From contig SDUX01000001.1 in NCBI GenBank assembly GCA_008729055.1, forward strand, positions 4,649,951 through 4,713,950: 64,000 nucleotides of DNA, written 5' to 3'. A model generated the notes under the pieces. That model saw only the letters and a program-made list of their open reading frames with translations, searched no databases and was not told the DNA's origin. This document shows, in pieces, positions 9,218-19,565 of the stretch; position 1 is the first letter of the stretch, and each line of letters opens with the position of its first letter. The DNA is from Pyropia haitanensis (taxonomy: Eukaryota; Rhodophyta; Bangiophyceae; Bangiales; Bangiaceae). The translations under genes and the position numbers were made by a program.

Positions 9218-11253
9218 AACAGAGCGGCCGTTCGCCAAGACGGCCGTCTGGCGGGCGAGGCCCACTTGCCGTGCGTGAATAGGCGCGCGGTCTGCGGGAG
9301 GAGCACCGACGCATGCGCGGCCATGAGGAGTTCCCGCCACCACGGGAACGCCCGCCACTCGGGAACGATGACGACCGCCGTGGCGCGGTCCCGCCGCAAC
9401 TTGGGCAAGACCAACGATAGCTGGGATATGGGCGGGTTGACGTAGTTCCGCTCCCCGCCCCAATGTTGTGCCCAGCCGTCGACTGCCTCGCAGCCCGCGG
9501 CCGCCGTCAGGGAGTTGAAGCGCGGGAGCTGGCGGTTGGCCGATGACGCAAACCGGTCCACCGTGAGGGGGCCCCAAGCGTGGTGCAGGGCGAGAAAGAT
9601 GTCCCTCCGGAGGTACCAGTCCGACGAGTCCAGGTCGCGAGACAGCTTGTCCGCCTCGACGTTGGCGACCGAGGAAAGCCACGTCGCCTCGGCCCGCAGA
9701 CAGCGCTTCGACAGCTTGCTGACGACGCGGTCCAAGACAACCTTGAGCGCGGGGGAGCGCGTGGTCATGTTGTTGAGCACGGCGACGTTCACCGTGCTGT
9801 CGAGGCGGAGCCTCAACACGCCTGGCCCCGTCACGTGGGGGAAGCAGTCCAAGGCGTTGTCCAACGCCATCAGCTCTTGGACGTTGATGTGATCGGCCTG
9901 CTGCGCTAGGGAGAAGAAGCCTCGTGCCGGCACAGAGCGGTTGAGCAAGGCGCCCCAGCCGTACCCGCACGCGTCCGTCGTCAGCTCCGCGACCACGGGC
10001 TGCTGCCAGAGAGCTCGGCCCACCTCGTTCGAGTCGCCCAGCCGCGTCCACCACAGCAGCTCGGTGAGTGCCGCCGTAGAGAGTCGCAGCTGGGACCGCG
10101 TCCCGCTGCCAGAGAGGCAGTGATACAGGGAGTGCAGGTGGAACCGCGCGAGGGGGACGGCCGCCGAGCAGGACACGGCCAGGCCGCAGAAACGCTGCAG
10201 GGCCCGCAAGCGGATCCAGCGGCGATGCGATGAGGCCGCGCGCAGGAGGGAGTGCGCCGCGCCGATGACTGAGTCTAGCCGACGGGGAGGTAAGAGGAGG
10301 AGACGACGGACCGTGTCGACACGGAAGCCCAACAGGTCCAGCGTCGTCGTCCCCACGGTGGCGCCTTTCGTGGGGTGGATTTGAATCCCCAAGCGGCGGA
10401 AGCAGGCGACAGCGCGACGCCGAGCGGAGGTGGCCGCCGCCTTGGAGCCGGGCCGGGTGCCCGTCGCGCATGACGCGAAGTCGTCCATGTAGCCCAGCAA
10501 GCAGAAGCCCCGCATGCGCAGGTGGGCGAGGACGGGCCGCAACACCTTGGTGAGTGCCCACGGGGCCAGCTTCAATCCGAACGGGAGGGAGAGCGGGTAG
10601 TACAGCTGCCCGTCGACCACGAAAGCGAGGCGCTCGCTGTCCGCCGGGTCGAGGAGGACGTGATGAAAGGCGTCCGAGATATCCCAGCTGACGAGGTGGT
10701 CGCCCGGCTGCAGCTGCGCCACAAAGGATGCCAGACTTTCTTATTTGAAGGGGCGGTCCTCCAGGTAGTCGTTGACAACGGACAGGTCGACCACCAGCCG
10801 CGGCTTGCGGGCTGCGTCGGCGACAAAGGTCGCGGCCGCCCAGGGTGCCTTGCGGGCCTCGGACGCCTTGGCACGGCGCACAAACCCGCGCGTGACCCAT
10901 CGCTTGATCTCCCGCGACGCCCAAGCCGCTTCCGCGGGTTGCTGCCGGATGGGCCGTGCGCGGTAGGGCAGGGGGGTGGACCGCCAGGGCAGCGACAGGC
11001 CGTGCTCCAGCACGGACAACACCCAACGACTGGCCCCGAGGCGTCGCCAGGCCGGCAGACACGCGCGGACGGATAGGTAGGGCGGGGGAAGGCGGGGGTC
11101 GGCGGCGGGCTTGTCCGGTAGGATTCGCGGCGCCGCCGGGACGCAGGAGGGGCGAGGAAGGTCCTCCGACGTCGGGGGGGGGGGAATGTGGGTGGCGGTA
11201 GGGACACCGCCCCGGCGCAGCGCTAAGGGCGCTGCTCCTCCGTCCAGTGGCAT
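9133..11253 (-). pseudogene. RT-RNase H-methyltransferase-like ORF of the DIRS-like element, one nonsense codon
   Basis: Reverse transcriptase with DLSVVNDYLEDRPFK, SWDISDAFHHVLLDP, LPFGLKLAPWALTKVL and the catalytic LLGYMDDF, followed by RNase H (AELTTDACGYGWGALLN, LRLDSTVNVAVLNN) and the NPP-type methyltransferase-like block YVNPPISQLSLVLPKLRRD seen in DIRS/PAT elements. A TAA at 10,741-10,743 falls between FK and ESLASF, where relatives have a hydrophobic residue; the frame is the same on both sides and otherwise free of stops, so this is a single point nonsense. The start chosen is the ATG at 11,253 (MPLDGGAAPLAL), 50 bases before the gag stop in the direction of reading. The element probably cannot make full-length RT unless the stop is read through. 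Confidence 0.85.
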
Positions 11254-11302
11254 GCGCGCCGGGGAGCCTTGGTGGCCGCCCCCCGACCGAAAACCCGAAG
11301 CG

Positions 11303-12733
11303 TCAGGCAGCGGGCGGAGGCGGCGGCGTTTGGACGCCGGGCTTCTTGATCTTGCCGGCGCCGCGGCCACGGCCTGGCCGGCGGGGGCGGAGGCGCGGGG
11401 TGCCGCGTCGGAGGTTGCCACCGCCGCGCGACCACGCGGGAGGGGGGAGCGCCCACTCGCCGGCGGGTGGGTGGAAGTTGGCGAGCGCTCGGCCCTGCGC
11501 ACGAGCGACATGGGTGGCGCGGTCGCGGGAGGCGATCTCGTGGAAGCCGGCCGTGGCAGCGTTGGTGAACGGGGTGTGGTTGGCCTCGAGCACCGCGGAG
11601 TGGAGGGAAGCGGCGTACGCAGCGTCCGACCGCCAACGAAGGAGGACCTCGTACCGGGTAGCCAAGATGTGGTAGATCTGGTAGACGTGCGTGCGCGCGG
11701 AGGCGTGCAAGGCGGCGGTGGCGGCGTAGGTAGGGCGCTCGTCAGCCGCGGCCGCTTCCCAATCCGCGAGGGAGTTGTTGAGGTTGCGCAGCCAGGCGCA
11801 GCCCATGTACAGCACGTGGGCCTCGATTGCGTTGCGTCCGCCGTTGCCGAACTCGGCAGTGTAGTCCGTGTCCCCGGTGGGCTTGAATGGCACGGGAAAG
11901 GTGCCGGGGCGGGTGAGGCGGGAGGGGAGATCAAAACCCTCGATGCTGGGGCAGCCGTTGTAGACCGCGCCCACGGCGGCACCGGAAAAGGCGGCGCGCG
12001 GGGCGGCTCCACGTCCAACACCGGCGGCACCGGAGGCGGGGCCAGCGCCGTGGGGGCTAGGCGCGCCGCTGCCGACGCCCGTGCGCGCACCCGTCGGCTC
12101 CGCCGTTTCCGGTGCCCAGTCATCGTCGTCGGCAACGTCGGCAGCGACCGCCGCGACAGGGGCGACAGCGGCCGGGGCGGGCGGGGCAACGGGTGCGGCG
12201 GCCGGCGTCGCTGCCCCCGCAGACGTCGTCACGGCTTGAATCAATGCGGCTAGCGCCGCGGGGGGCAAGCCAGCGAGGGCGGCCAGGGGGTTAGCCGCAG
12301 CGGGGTCGGTCGCGGGGGGAGGAGGGGGCGTCACCGGGGGCGTGGGGTGGGCACGTCCACGGGACCGACGCTTGCGGATCGGGGACGGGAGACCAAAACG
12401 CCGAGAAGGGACTGGAGCCGGCACCACGGGAGCGGGCGCCGCAGGTGACGCGGCCTCTGCAGGGGGAGCAGCGTCGGGCGCCGGAGCGACGGGAGCGGAC
12501 GCGGCAGGCGTCGCGCCCACCGCAAGGGAAGAGGAAGAGCCGGTCGTCCCAGACGACGCCGTGGAGGCGCCGCTTGAGGGAGCCGGGGATGCCGCGGCCG
12601 CCGCCTCGACCGCGGCAGCGGCGGCGGCGACGACAGCCTCACTGGCCGAGGACCGCGACCGAGACGCGGCGACCGATCCCCCCGAGGGGGTGGCGCCGCG
12701 GGACGACCGGGAGCCCGAGCGAGTGGCTGGCAT
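11303..12733 (-). CDS. Gag-like ORF of the DIRS-like element
   Basis: First ORF of the element, expected to form the nucleocapsid. Start taken at the ATG at 12,733 (MPATRSGSRSSRG). The first half is Ser/Ala/Pro-rich; the second half is ordered and helical (FPVPFKPTGDTDYTAEF, EAHVLYMGCAWLRNLNNSLA, HVYQIYHILATRYEVLLRWR), and the C-terminus is basic (RPRRPGRGRGAGKIKKPG), as expected for an RNA-binding capsid protein without a zinc knuckle. The frame is open upstream to 13,006 in the A1 repeat and there includes a Cys-rich CAACGRSLGHPPPHPCGG, so a longer or leader-derived N-terminus is possible. Confidence 0.7.
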   Translation of the reverse strand: MPATRSGSRSSRGATPSGGSVAASRSRSSASEAVVAAAAAAVEAAAAASPAPSSGASTASSGTTGSSSSLAVGATPAASAPVAPAPDAAPPAEAASPAAPAPVVPAPVPSRRFGLPSPIRKRRSRGRAHPTPPVTPPPPPATDPAAANPLAALAGLPPAALAALIQAVTTSAGAATPAAAPVAPPAPAAVAPVAAVAADVADDDDWAPETAEPTGARTGVGSGAPSPHGAGPASGAAGVGRGAAPRAAFSGAAVGAVYNGCPSIEGFDLPSRLTRPGTFPVPFKPTGDTDYTAEFGNGGRNAIEAHVLYMGCAWLRNLNNSLADWEAAAADERPTYAATAALHASARTHVYQIYHILATRYEVLLRWRSDAAYAASLHSAVLEANHTPFTNAATAGFHEIASRDRATHVARAQGRALANFHPPAGEWALPPPAWSRGGGNLRRGTPRLRPRRPGRGRGAGKIKKPGVQTPPPPPAA

Positions 12734-12871
12734 GGTCCCACCGCAGGGGTGGGGGGGGGGGTGCCCCAAGCTGCGACCGCAGGCGGCGCAGCGGTAGTGT
12801 GTATCAAACGGCCCGTGAAGGCGGGTCGCAGGCCCGCGCGCCAGATCTCGGCGCGGACACCCGACTGCGTC

Positions 12872-13146
12872 GGAGCGTCTCGCGCAGCGCCGAGAGCGCT
12901 GGCGCGAGGGCAAACGAACGTGCCGGCCGTCGGCGGCCGGCGGTCCCCCCCGCGCCCCCAGCTGATATCCCCCCCGCCCCTGGCTGGAGCGGCGGAGATC
13001 CCCCACCCGTGGAGGGCGGGGACAGCTGGCCGGTCGGCGGCTCCCAATCCGCCACCCCTCACAATTAGAGAGAGAGAAGCAATGTCAATAAGCCCACCCG
13101 CTTGGCGCAGACATAACAGCTTAACACGAACAAACAAGACATATTA
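12872..13146 (-). repeat. A1 direct repeat of the DIRS-like element
   Basis: 275 bp copy of 7813-8087 and the 5' end of the element as read on the minus strand. It ends CAAGACATATTA next to flanking AGTAGGCG. Confidence 0.85.
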
Positions 13147-13212
13147 AGTAGGCGCGGCCCTCGGGGGCGGGGGGCGCAAGTCTCAGGCACTTGCGCCCCT
13201 TCCCCCCGGCTC

Positions 13213-14397
13213 TCACAACACCGCCGCCGCCACCGCCGCCACCGCCGCCGCCGCCGTCGACGCGCGCAGCTGCTCGCGAAGGCGCTTGTTGGAGGCGGCG
13301 AGTTCCCCGACGGCCGTCCGCAGCGCCGTGTTGTCCGCCTGCAGGGCGGCCATGCGCACCTTGGCGACCTGGTGGGAGCGCAGCGCCTCCTTGCGGGTCA
13401 TGACGGCCCGCTGCTCTGGCGCACCGCCGCAGCGGCTGCGCCGTCGCCCCCGTTGGCGGCGTCGCCGCCGTCCCCATGGGCGCCCCCGCCGCCGCCACCA
13501 CTGCTAACACCGACGAAGCCGCTGCCGGTCCCGCCGCCGTCGCCCCCGCATCCGCCGCCCCCGACATCGTGCCTGCTCGACCCGCCACCCGCCACGCCGG
13601 CGGCAGCGCCAACGCCGCCGCCATCCCCACCGCCGCCGCCGCTGCCGCCGCCGCAGCCGACATCACCCCCGCCCCCGCCGTTCCCGCCGCCCCCGGACAG
13701 CCGCCTGGACGTGGCGGCCGAGGCGCGAAGCACTCGCACGCGCTGCCGCAACGACCGGTTGCGCGCCGCCTCCTCCGGGGGCAGCGTCGGGAACACGACG
13801 GGCAGCACCGCGGCGCCGCCTGTGGGGGGTGGACCGGGCACGCCGCTGCTGGCACTGCCGCCGCTGCCGCCGCCACCACCACAACCAATATAGAGTGCAC
13901 CGCCCGGCGCGGGCGGCAATCAGCCGCCGCCGCCACCTCCGTCGCAGGTGCAAATGGCAGGAATCCGCCGAGCAGCGGCGCGCTGCCGTCGGCCCAGTTG
14001 CGCCCTCCGAAGACGCGTCGCTGTTAGCGCGGGACATGCCCAGCACCGAGCCCATCAGGTCCATCCCGCCGGTCAGTGCCGTCGGGCGGGGCGTGGGGAC
14101 GACCACTGCCGCCGCCGTTGCCGTCGAGGAGGACGCGGGCGACGACAGGATCCCGCCTGAAGGCGCCGCCAGCAGCCGGGGGCGACCGCCACGCCGACCG
14201 ACAGCGGCGGCCAGGGCGTCGACACAGCTTCCGGCTGGCCGGCGTGGACGACCCGCCGTCTCGCCGCCGCCGCCGCCGCCGCCAATACCGCCGCCACTGC
14301 CGCCGCCGGCGCAGCAGCCGCAGGCGCGCCCCGCCTCCCCTGCGCCGCAACGCGGGGCGCCCTCCCCCCGCGCTGTGCACGTCGGGGCGCCCCCCAT
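13213..14397 (-). CDS. bZIP-like transcription factor gene in pieces
   Basis: The C-terminal 60 codons or so (13,213-13,440) read EQRAVMTRKEALRSHQVAKV, then MAALQADNTALRTAVGELAA, then SNKRLREQLRAS: a basic stretch followed by heptad leucines, the layout of a bZIP DNA-binding dimerisation domain. The invariant Asn and Arg of the basic region (NxxAxxSR) appear as Thr and His (TRKEALRSH). Upstream, another frame (13,398-13,919) gives a Gly-rich region and PPEEAARNRSLRQRVRVLRA, and a third (about 13,960-14,397) gives GGMDLMGSVLGMSRANSDAS. They may be exons or frame-broken pieces of one gene; I found no clean splice sites. Stop TGA at 13,213. The Gly/Ala arrays make exact limits uncertain. Confidence 0.4.
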
Positions 14398-14767
14398 CGC
14401 TGCCTCGCCCCAGCGGTGCCTCCAGCGAGGCGGCTGCCACGCCCAAAACAGCGCGTTAAGCGCCTATACGTGTCGGCCGGAGTGGGTCCCGGCTCGGTGC
14501 CGCGGGCGGCCCCCGCGGCGGCCGCCCGCCCGCCGGGCGTGCGCGTGCACAAAAAAGTTGCGGGGGGTGCCACCTTTAAAACGGCGCCGCCCGCCGAGGC
14601 GGCTTCAACGCCACCGCCGCCGCGGCCACCGCCGCCCCATCCCAGCGGCAGCAGGCCGCTCATGCGGCCAATAGGCGGGCGCCGCCGCCGGAGCGCCGCC
14701 GCGCGAGGCACAGCAGAGGCGGCACCCCGCGCGCGCCAACGCCGCGGGGCCCGCTGGCCACTGTGCG

Positions 14768-15322
14768 ATGCGGTGCGTGCGGGCGCGGCGGCGGAAAACA
14801 CGAGAGAGGCGAGTGTCGGGCGGGCGCCGGACGCGGCCGCCTGCGAGCCGGCCACGCGCATGGGGCCGTCGCACGGCGACGGCCGGCGGCGCCGTGCGTC
14901 ACGCGCGCGCGGCAGACGCGGAGCTGTCAGCCTTCTTGGAACTCTGCCCCGCCGCCGTCGCCGCCGTTTTAGCGCACGGCGACCAGTCGCACAACGTCGT
15001 GGCGGCCGCGCTCGCGACGCTGGCTGGCGCGCTAGGAGCGAATTTGGGGGGGGGGGCAGTTGTGGCCAATGCGAGGGGTACGAGGGTTCGGGCGGGGGCA
15101 CTGCTAGAGCGGGCGGAACGCCCCGGCACCACCACCCACGCTCCAGCACGGGGTGACATACGTGTCCAACTGGAAGATGGATCCTGCTTCCCAGTGTGCC
15201 ACGCAAATGTCGCCATCGGCCCAAGTCGCGGAGCCCCGCGGAGTCCAATAGAGGCGGGCCGGTGGTGCCGTCGACGCACAATGCGTTCTGAAATGTGGCA
15301 GCGTTGGGCAGCTAGGTCGTGA
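14768..15322 (+). CDS. Hypothetical ORF, helical
   Basis: No family recognised. The middle reads like a real folded protein (ADAELSAFLELCPAAVAAVL, then HNVVAAALATLAGALGANLG), with alternating hydrophobic and Ala-rich helices, and the end contains QLEDGSCFPVCHANVAIGPS. The N-terminal third is Arg-rich and may be non-coding. It lies 65 bases before the start of the next plus-strand ORF. An opposite-strand frame covers the same bases but is much less protein-like. Confidence 0.3.
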   Translation: MRCVRARRRKTRERRVSGGRRTRPPASRPRAWGRRTATAGGAVRHARAADAELSAFLELCPAAVAAVLAHGDQSHNVVAAALATLAGALGANLGGGAVVANARGTRVRAGALLERAERPGTTTHAPARGDIRVQLEDGSCFPVCHANVAIGPSRGAPRSPIEAGRWCRRRTMRSEMWQRWAARS

Positions 15323-15387
15323 GGCCTGCTGGCGACAGCGCGTACGCTTCCCTCTCCGCCCCGGTCCCCTTCCGTCCTGCTCTCACA

Positions 15388-16111
15388 ATGTCTTTCAACT
15401 GGCGTGGCAGTCATCGCGACGACGCTGCCGCCGCCCGGAAGTACACGCGGACGCCTTCGTCGGACGCTGACCTTGTGCTGTTTGAGGAGCAGGGCAAGGC
15501 TCCTGGCAACGACACCCTGCCTGCGTGGCTGGACGCCATGCTTGGCCAAGCCTTCCGCGCTGCCTCCGAGAAGGCCCAGGCTTTGAACGAGCTGGTTTGC
15601 GGCCATACGGGCATCCCCCCTGACTCCTCCAACCCACGTACTCCCCCCTTTGAGGTCTCCAAAGCCACCCCCCGTCCTCCCTCCCCTTCCGCTCCTCTTT
15701 CTGCCTCAGCCTCGTCACAGCCTCCTGGATCCCCTGCCGCCCCCCCCTCCCACCCCCCCCCCCGCCGACCACAAGGCTGCTCCTGTTACACACCAAAAGC
15801 TTCCCAAGGGACTCACAACGGTGGACGAGGTCTTGGAAGCGTGGGACAACGGCGTCAACGGTCTGCTACCTATGTCTTCTTTTGTGGGCAACCGTCACCC
15901 TACCATCAAGTTGAACAGGGCGGAAAGAAAGGCCCTCAACGACCACGGCAGGATTGTTCGAAAGATTCGTGGAAGTGGTACGGGCGGCGATGAGGGGGTC
16001 GGTCGTGACCGTTTTTGGGAGCTGTACGAGATGGATGCTGACGGTGGCGTGCGTAAGCTGAGAGCCATCCGGGAGATTCTCGAGCGGGAGGCGTCTGAGC
16101 GAAAGAAATAA
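15388..16111 (+). CDS. Hypothetical protein with Pro-rich linker, frame broken at a C run
   Basis: Begins at ATG 15,388 (MSFNWRGSHRDDAAAARKYT), continues LPAWLDAMLGQAFRAASEKA, then a Ser/Pro linker. At the C runs of 15,742-15,772 the frame must shift by one base to continue as LPKGLTTVDEVLEAWDNGVN, VGNRHPTIKLNRAERKALND, and a charged end RAIREILEREASERKK before TAA. Both halves are compositionally normal protein, so one gene is likely, and the shift may be a homopolymer length error. No known domain. It is the nearest plus-strand gene upstream of the Crypton-type recombinase and could be its accessory gene, but a minus-strand WD40-like gene lies between. Confidence 0.55.
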
Positions 16112-16142
16112 AGCCCGCTGACGTTGCGGATAGAGGCGTGCC

Positions 16143-17347
16143 CGCCGACGTGCATGGTCAGCCCCCCTTCCCCCCCCCCCCCCCCCCCCCACCCGCACCG
16201 CCGCGAGCGCCGTCGGGGACCACCAGGCGAGGGCGGCGACGCCGCCCGCGTCGACGACGGGCCGCACCGCCCCGGCGGCCGTGTCGAGCACCGCCACCAC
16301 CAGCGCGCAGGTGGCCGCCACCCCCGCCGCCGCTGCCCCCACCCCCGCCCCCACCCCCGCCACCGCCCCCACCCCCGTCGCCGCCGCCGCCCCCACCCCC
16401 GCCCCCGCCGACGTTGTCCGCCCCCCCCGCCGCCACCGCCGCCAGCGACCGCCCGTCGGGCGCCACCGCCACCGCCGCCACCGGCGTGCCCGCCGGGAAC
16501 AGCCGCAGCCGGCACAGCAGCAGCGGGAGCGGCGGCGGCGCCGCGGGGGCGCCCGCCTGGGGCGGCAGCGCGCACAGAGTGACGCCCCCGTCGGCGTCGT
16601 CGGCGGCGAGGAGGGCGCCCCACCCCCCCGCCCGCGGGGGGTTGGGCGCCCCCCCCAACCACCACCGCCACCGCCACCGCAGCCGCCGCCGCCGCCGCCA
16701 ACACCGCCACCGCCACCCACGCCGACGCCGAAACTGCCGCAGTGCAACAGGCGCAGAGAGAGCAGCGGCTGCGGCCCGGGCGTGCTCGCCGTAAGCATCG
16801 GCGGGCCGTGGGTTGGCGGCCGCGCATGCGGCGGTGGCGGAGGCGGCGGCAGCGGCGGTGGCGGCGACAGCGCGGCGCTGGCAGCGGACGCGCCCGCCGT
16901 GGGGAGCGTTGCGGGGTGGGTGCGGCGGGGGCACGGGCCGTGCGCGTGGTCCGCCGCCCCCGCCGCGCCGGCACAGCGGGGTGGATGAGCCGGGGGGGGG
17001 GGGGACGCCGCCGCGGCTTCAGATGCGCGCACGGCGCGCCCGCGGCGCTGCCGCTGTCGCCATTGTCGCCGCAGCCACCAGCGACCGCCGTGGGGCCGGA
17101 GGCGGCGGTAAGGGGAGGGCAGCGGCGGCGGCCGCGGATGGGGCATGTGGGGGTGGTGGTTGCGCGGCCACAGGCGGCTGAAAAGCCGTAGGTGGGTCAC
17201 TTTCTCGGGACGGGGAGGAAGAGGGGGGGTGAGGGGGCACCTGGTCGGACGTCCAGATTCGGATGGGGGGCGGAGAGGGGCTGTAGAAGGGGCGCTCTCG
17301 CGGCCTGCCGGTCCCACGCCAGTGCATGGGTGGTGGCCACCCGTCAC
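16143..17347 (-). pseudogene. WD40/beta-propeller-like gene fragment
   Basis: Propeller-like strands are readable in two frames on the minus strand: WGALLAADDADGGVTLCALP and TPVAAVAVAPDGRSLAAVAA (about 16,440-16,625), and CALVVAVLDTAAGAVRPVVD followed by GGVAALAW (about 16,215-16,315). The second lies behind a long run of GGC repeats that changes the frame. An earlier piece reads MLTASTPGPQPLLSLRLLHC. The pattern (small residues, a PDG turn, about 40-residue spacing) is that of WD40 repeats without the terminal Trp-Asp. Limits are approximate, and the gene may be cut by the recombinase element that follows. Confidence 0.35.
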
Positions 17348-17805
17348 TGGCGGCCCCTAGCCGCGGCGAGCGCGCGGGGCGGCACGTGCTCCTGTCGCGG
17401 CAGAGCCGCGCGCCGCGCCCGCGTGGTGTGCGCCTCGCGGCGTGCGGTCCCGACGGCGAGGCGCCTGGTGCGATGCGTGGCGGTGTCTGCCGCCGCAGAA
17501 CCTGGCTTGCGCGGTCGCGCGCACCCGGGGCGTCCCGGCGAGGTGGGGGGGGGCCGAATTGGCGCGCACCGCCCGGACGCGGCGGTGTGCGCTGCGACTG
17601 CACTGGCAAAGCGAGGGACTCTAACGGAACTGGCTTGGGAGCAGACCTGCTCTTGCACGTGCCGTCGGCGGCGCAGCCGGCGCCGGTGTCGCTTGCACAG
17701 ACCGTGCCCTCTGCACTGTCCGCGCCGGCCACGCCACCCCACTCGCCGCCGCGAACACCACCACCTCCACCACCACCACTCTATACTTCAGCCGCCCACG
17801 ATACA

Positions 17806-17831
17806 CCCCCCCCCCCCCCCCCCCCCCCCCC
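17806..17831 (+). repeat. 26-base poly-C tract
   Basis: Unbroken C run ending CAG, about 50 bases before the recombinase start codon. One of several long C/G runs in this window (others near 16,168, 23,380, 33,727, 35,550). Length is likely unstable. Confidence 0.8.
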
Positions 17832-17884
17832 AGCTGCGCGTGCGGCCGCCGCCGGCTCTCTGGGCGCCCGTCGGGCCAGTCGCG

Positions 17885-19483
17885 ATGGGGCGGAAGCGCT
17901 CCGCGCAGCTCAGGGCCGAGGCTCTGGACGGTGCGCCCGGGAGGCGCAAGCCGCCCGCCATGGCGGACCTCGTGAACACTGCGTCGGTGGCGCAGGAGTC
18001 CCAAGCTCCTGCGACGCGAGCAACGTACACGCGATACGTGGCCGGCGCCAGGGGGTGGCTGTCGTGGGCGGAGGCCCAGAGCGTTCCCCGGTCCAGTCTA
18101 CAGGCGGACACGGCGACACGCATCGCCGAGTATTATTATTATAGAACTGACGGCTTGAGACTCGGGATGGCGCTTGGCGGGCAGCTGATTGCAGCCGTCG
18201 GACAACACTTTGCGACGACGACGAGCTGTGGCAATGGGCGATGGGCGGTTCTGTCCCGGGATGGAGAGGCGTTCACAAGCGGAAATCCGGCCCACTCATC
18301 AGCGGTGGACGAGATCAAGAAAGCGCATAAGAAGGCGCTGCCTCGCGAGGGCAACGTTAGGGCGGACTCGGTCGACATCATTGAACCTGTGCACGTCAGG
18401 ACGTTCTTTGCCGCCAATCTCTCCGGGCGTAGGCTGGCCGAGTGTGACCCGAGCGCCGTTATGCTGCATGATGCGGTTTTGATGGGAATGTCTCTCCTCT
18501 TACGGTTTGACGAGTTGACGTCCCTCCACACAGACCACATGGGTCGGTCGGAGGGACATCTCACCTTTAGTATTCCTGCCGCAACAAAAAACACATTCAA
18601 GAAAAGCGTCTACCACCTCACCCCGTGGCCGACGTCGTTCGGCCTGGACCCTAGGTACGTACTGGTGCGCCTCGTCTTGGGGGAGGCGAGAGAGGAGGGG
18701 GGGGGGCAGGTGGTGGGTGCGTCCGAACTGCTCCGTGTTGGGAGCCAGGGGGGCGGGTGGCAGGGGGGCGGGGGCGGGGGCAGCGGCGCGGCGGAGCAAA
18801 CGCCGACGGGCGACCTCGCTCGGATGCCACTCGCAGGCCGGGGGAGAGTGCGACGGGAGGCGGTCGCGCCGGCAGTGGTGGAAGTGGCGGCGGCGGCGGC
18901 GGCGACGACACCCGCGCTGTGCCACCGCTGCCGTCCCATAACAGCCCTCGTGTGTGCGTGTGGGGCGCTGCGTCGGTCGGCCTCGGTCAGCACTGCCCTT
19001 GGTCTGCGGTGGGTTTGCACTGTATTCTTTTGCCTGTTCCTTTTGAGCTTGTACTGACTCGTTTTTTTTTTGTTTTTTTTTACTTCATTCTGGCTGTTTG
19101 TTCGCGCGCTGCGCAGGATGGATCCTCTGTTGGCGCTTGCCGCCTGGATGCGCAATCGCGGAGGCGCACCCGGCTACATCTTCTGCGCTTGGAAGAACGT
19201 GCAGGGGAGACTCGTGCTGTACGAGATAGAGCGGCTGCAGCCTGCGCGCCTGACGGCGTCACTGAGGTCGTTCTACTCGACATGTGGGGTGCTTGACGCC
19301 GCGGAGCTGGCGACGCACACCCCAAAGCGCTCCGGAGTGCAGCTGTTCGAGGCGCTGGAGCAGCGCTTGGTGTGGATTATGGACAAGGGTGGATGGACAG
19401 ACCCTGCCTCCTTCCTTCGCTACCGGTCGCTATGTAACAGACCTGAGCAGCGGTACGCCCATTCTGAGCCCGAGTCTTGGTGA
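17885..19483 (+). CDS. Crypton-type tyrosine recombinase, two exons
   Basis: DNA recombinase of the Crypton type, which mobilises an element by recombination without RNA. Exon 1 is 17,885-18,654 (starting MGRKRSAQLRAEALDG), exon 2 is 19,117-19,483, giving about 378 residues. Exon 1 holds the core-binding part (ATRATYTRYVAGARGWLSWA) and the first catalytic Arg in MSLLLRFDELTSLHTDHM. Exon 2 has the C-terminal catalytic box: LATHTPKRSGVQLFE, then IMDKGGWTDPASFLRYRSLC with the conserved GGW and nucleophile Tyr. Joining AG|GTACGT to GCGCAG|G gives GLDPRMDPLLALAAWMRN without disturbing the frame; unspliced, the exon 1 frame stops at 19,057. No reverse transcriptase lies nearby. Terminal repeats of the element were not found. 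Confidence 0.75.
18655..19116 (+). other. Inferred intron in the Crypton-type recombinase
   Basis: Begins GTACGT after AG and ends with a T-rich tract and CTGCGCAG. Length 462 bases, a multiple of three, but it contains an in-frame stop at 19,055-19,057. Its translation is low complexity, unlike both flanking exons. Confidence 0.75.
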
Positions 19484-19565
19484 TGCGTCCGGGCCGCTGC
19501 CGGCCCCCCTGCGAGGCGGCGGCGTCCGGGGTCGAGCGGCCGGAGGAGGAGGGGGGGGAGGGGGG

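Larger units (their letters stand above)
7579..13146 (-). mobile_element. DIRS/PAT-like tyrosine-recombinase retrotransposon with split direct repeats
   Basis: Complete element read on the minus strand: A1 repeat (12,872-13,146), gag-like ORF, RT-RNase H-methyltransferase-like ORF, tyrosine recombinase, B1 (8085-8114), A2 (7813-8087), then about 200 bases and B2 (7579-7608). This split direct repeat order (A1-ORFs-B1A2-B2) is known for PAT/Ngaro-type elements, which integrate by a tyrosine recombinase through a circular intermediate instead of an integrase and make no target duplication. A and B share the bases TTA at the B1-A2 junction, consistent with circle joining. The two A copies are both 275 bp and I saw no difference between them, so the insertion is young. 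Confidence 0.85.

Noticed and set aside
9250..11062. Upstream two thirds of the long minus-strand frame that ends in the tyrosine recombinase
   Set aside because: It overlaps the RT-RNase H frame, has Arg/Pro-rich composition and no domain; it is a shadow of the RT gene.
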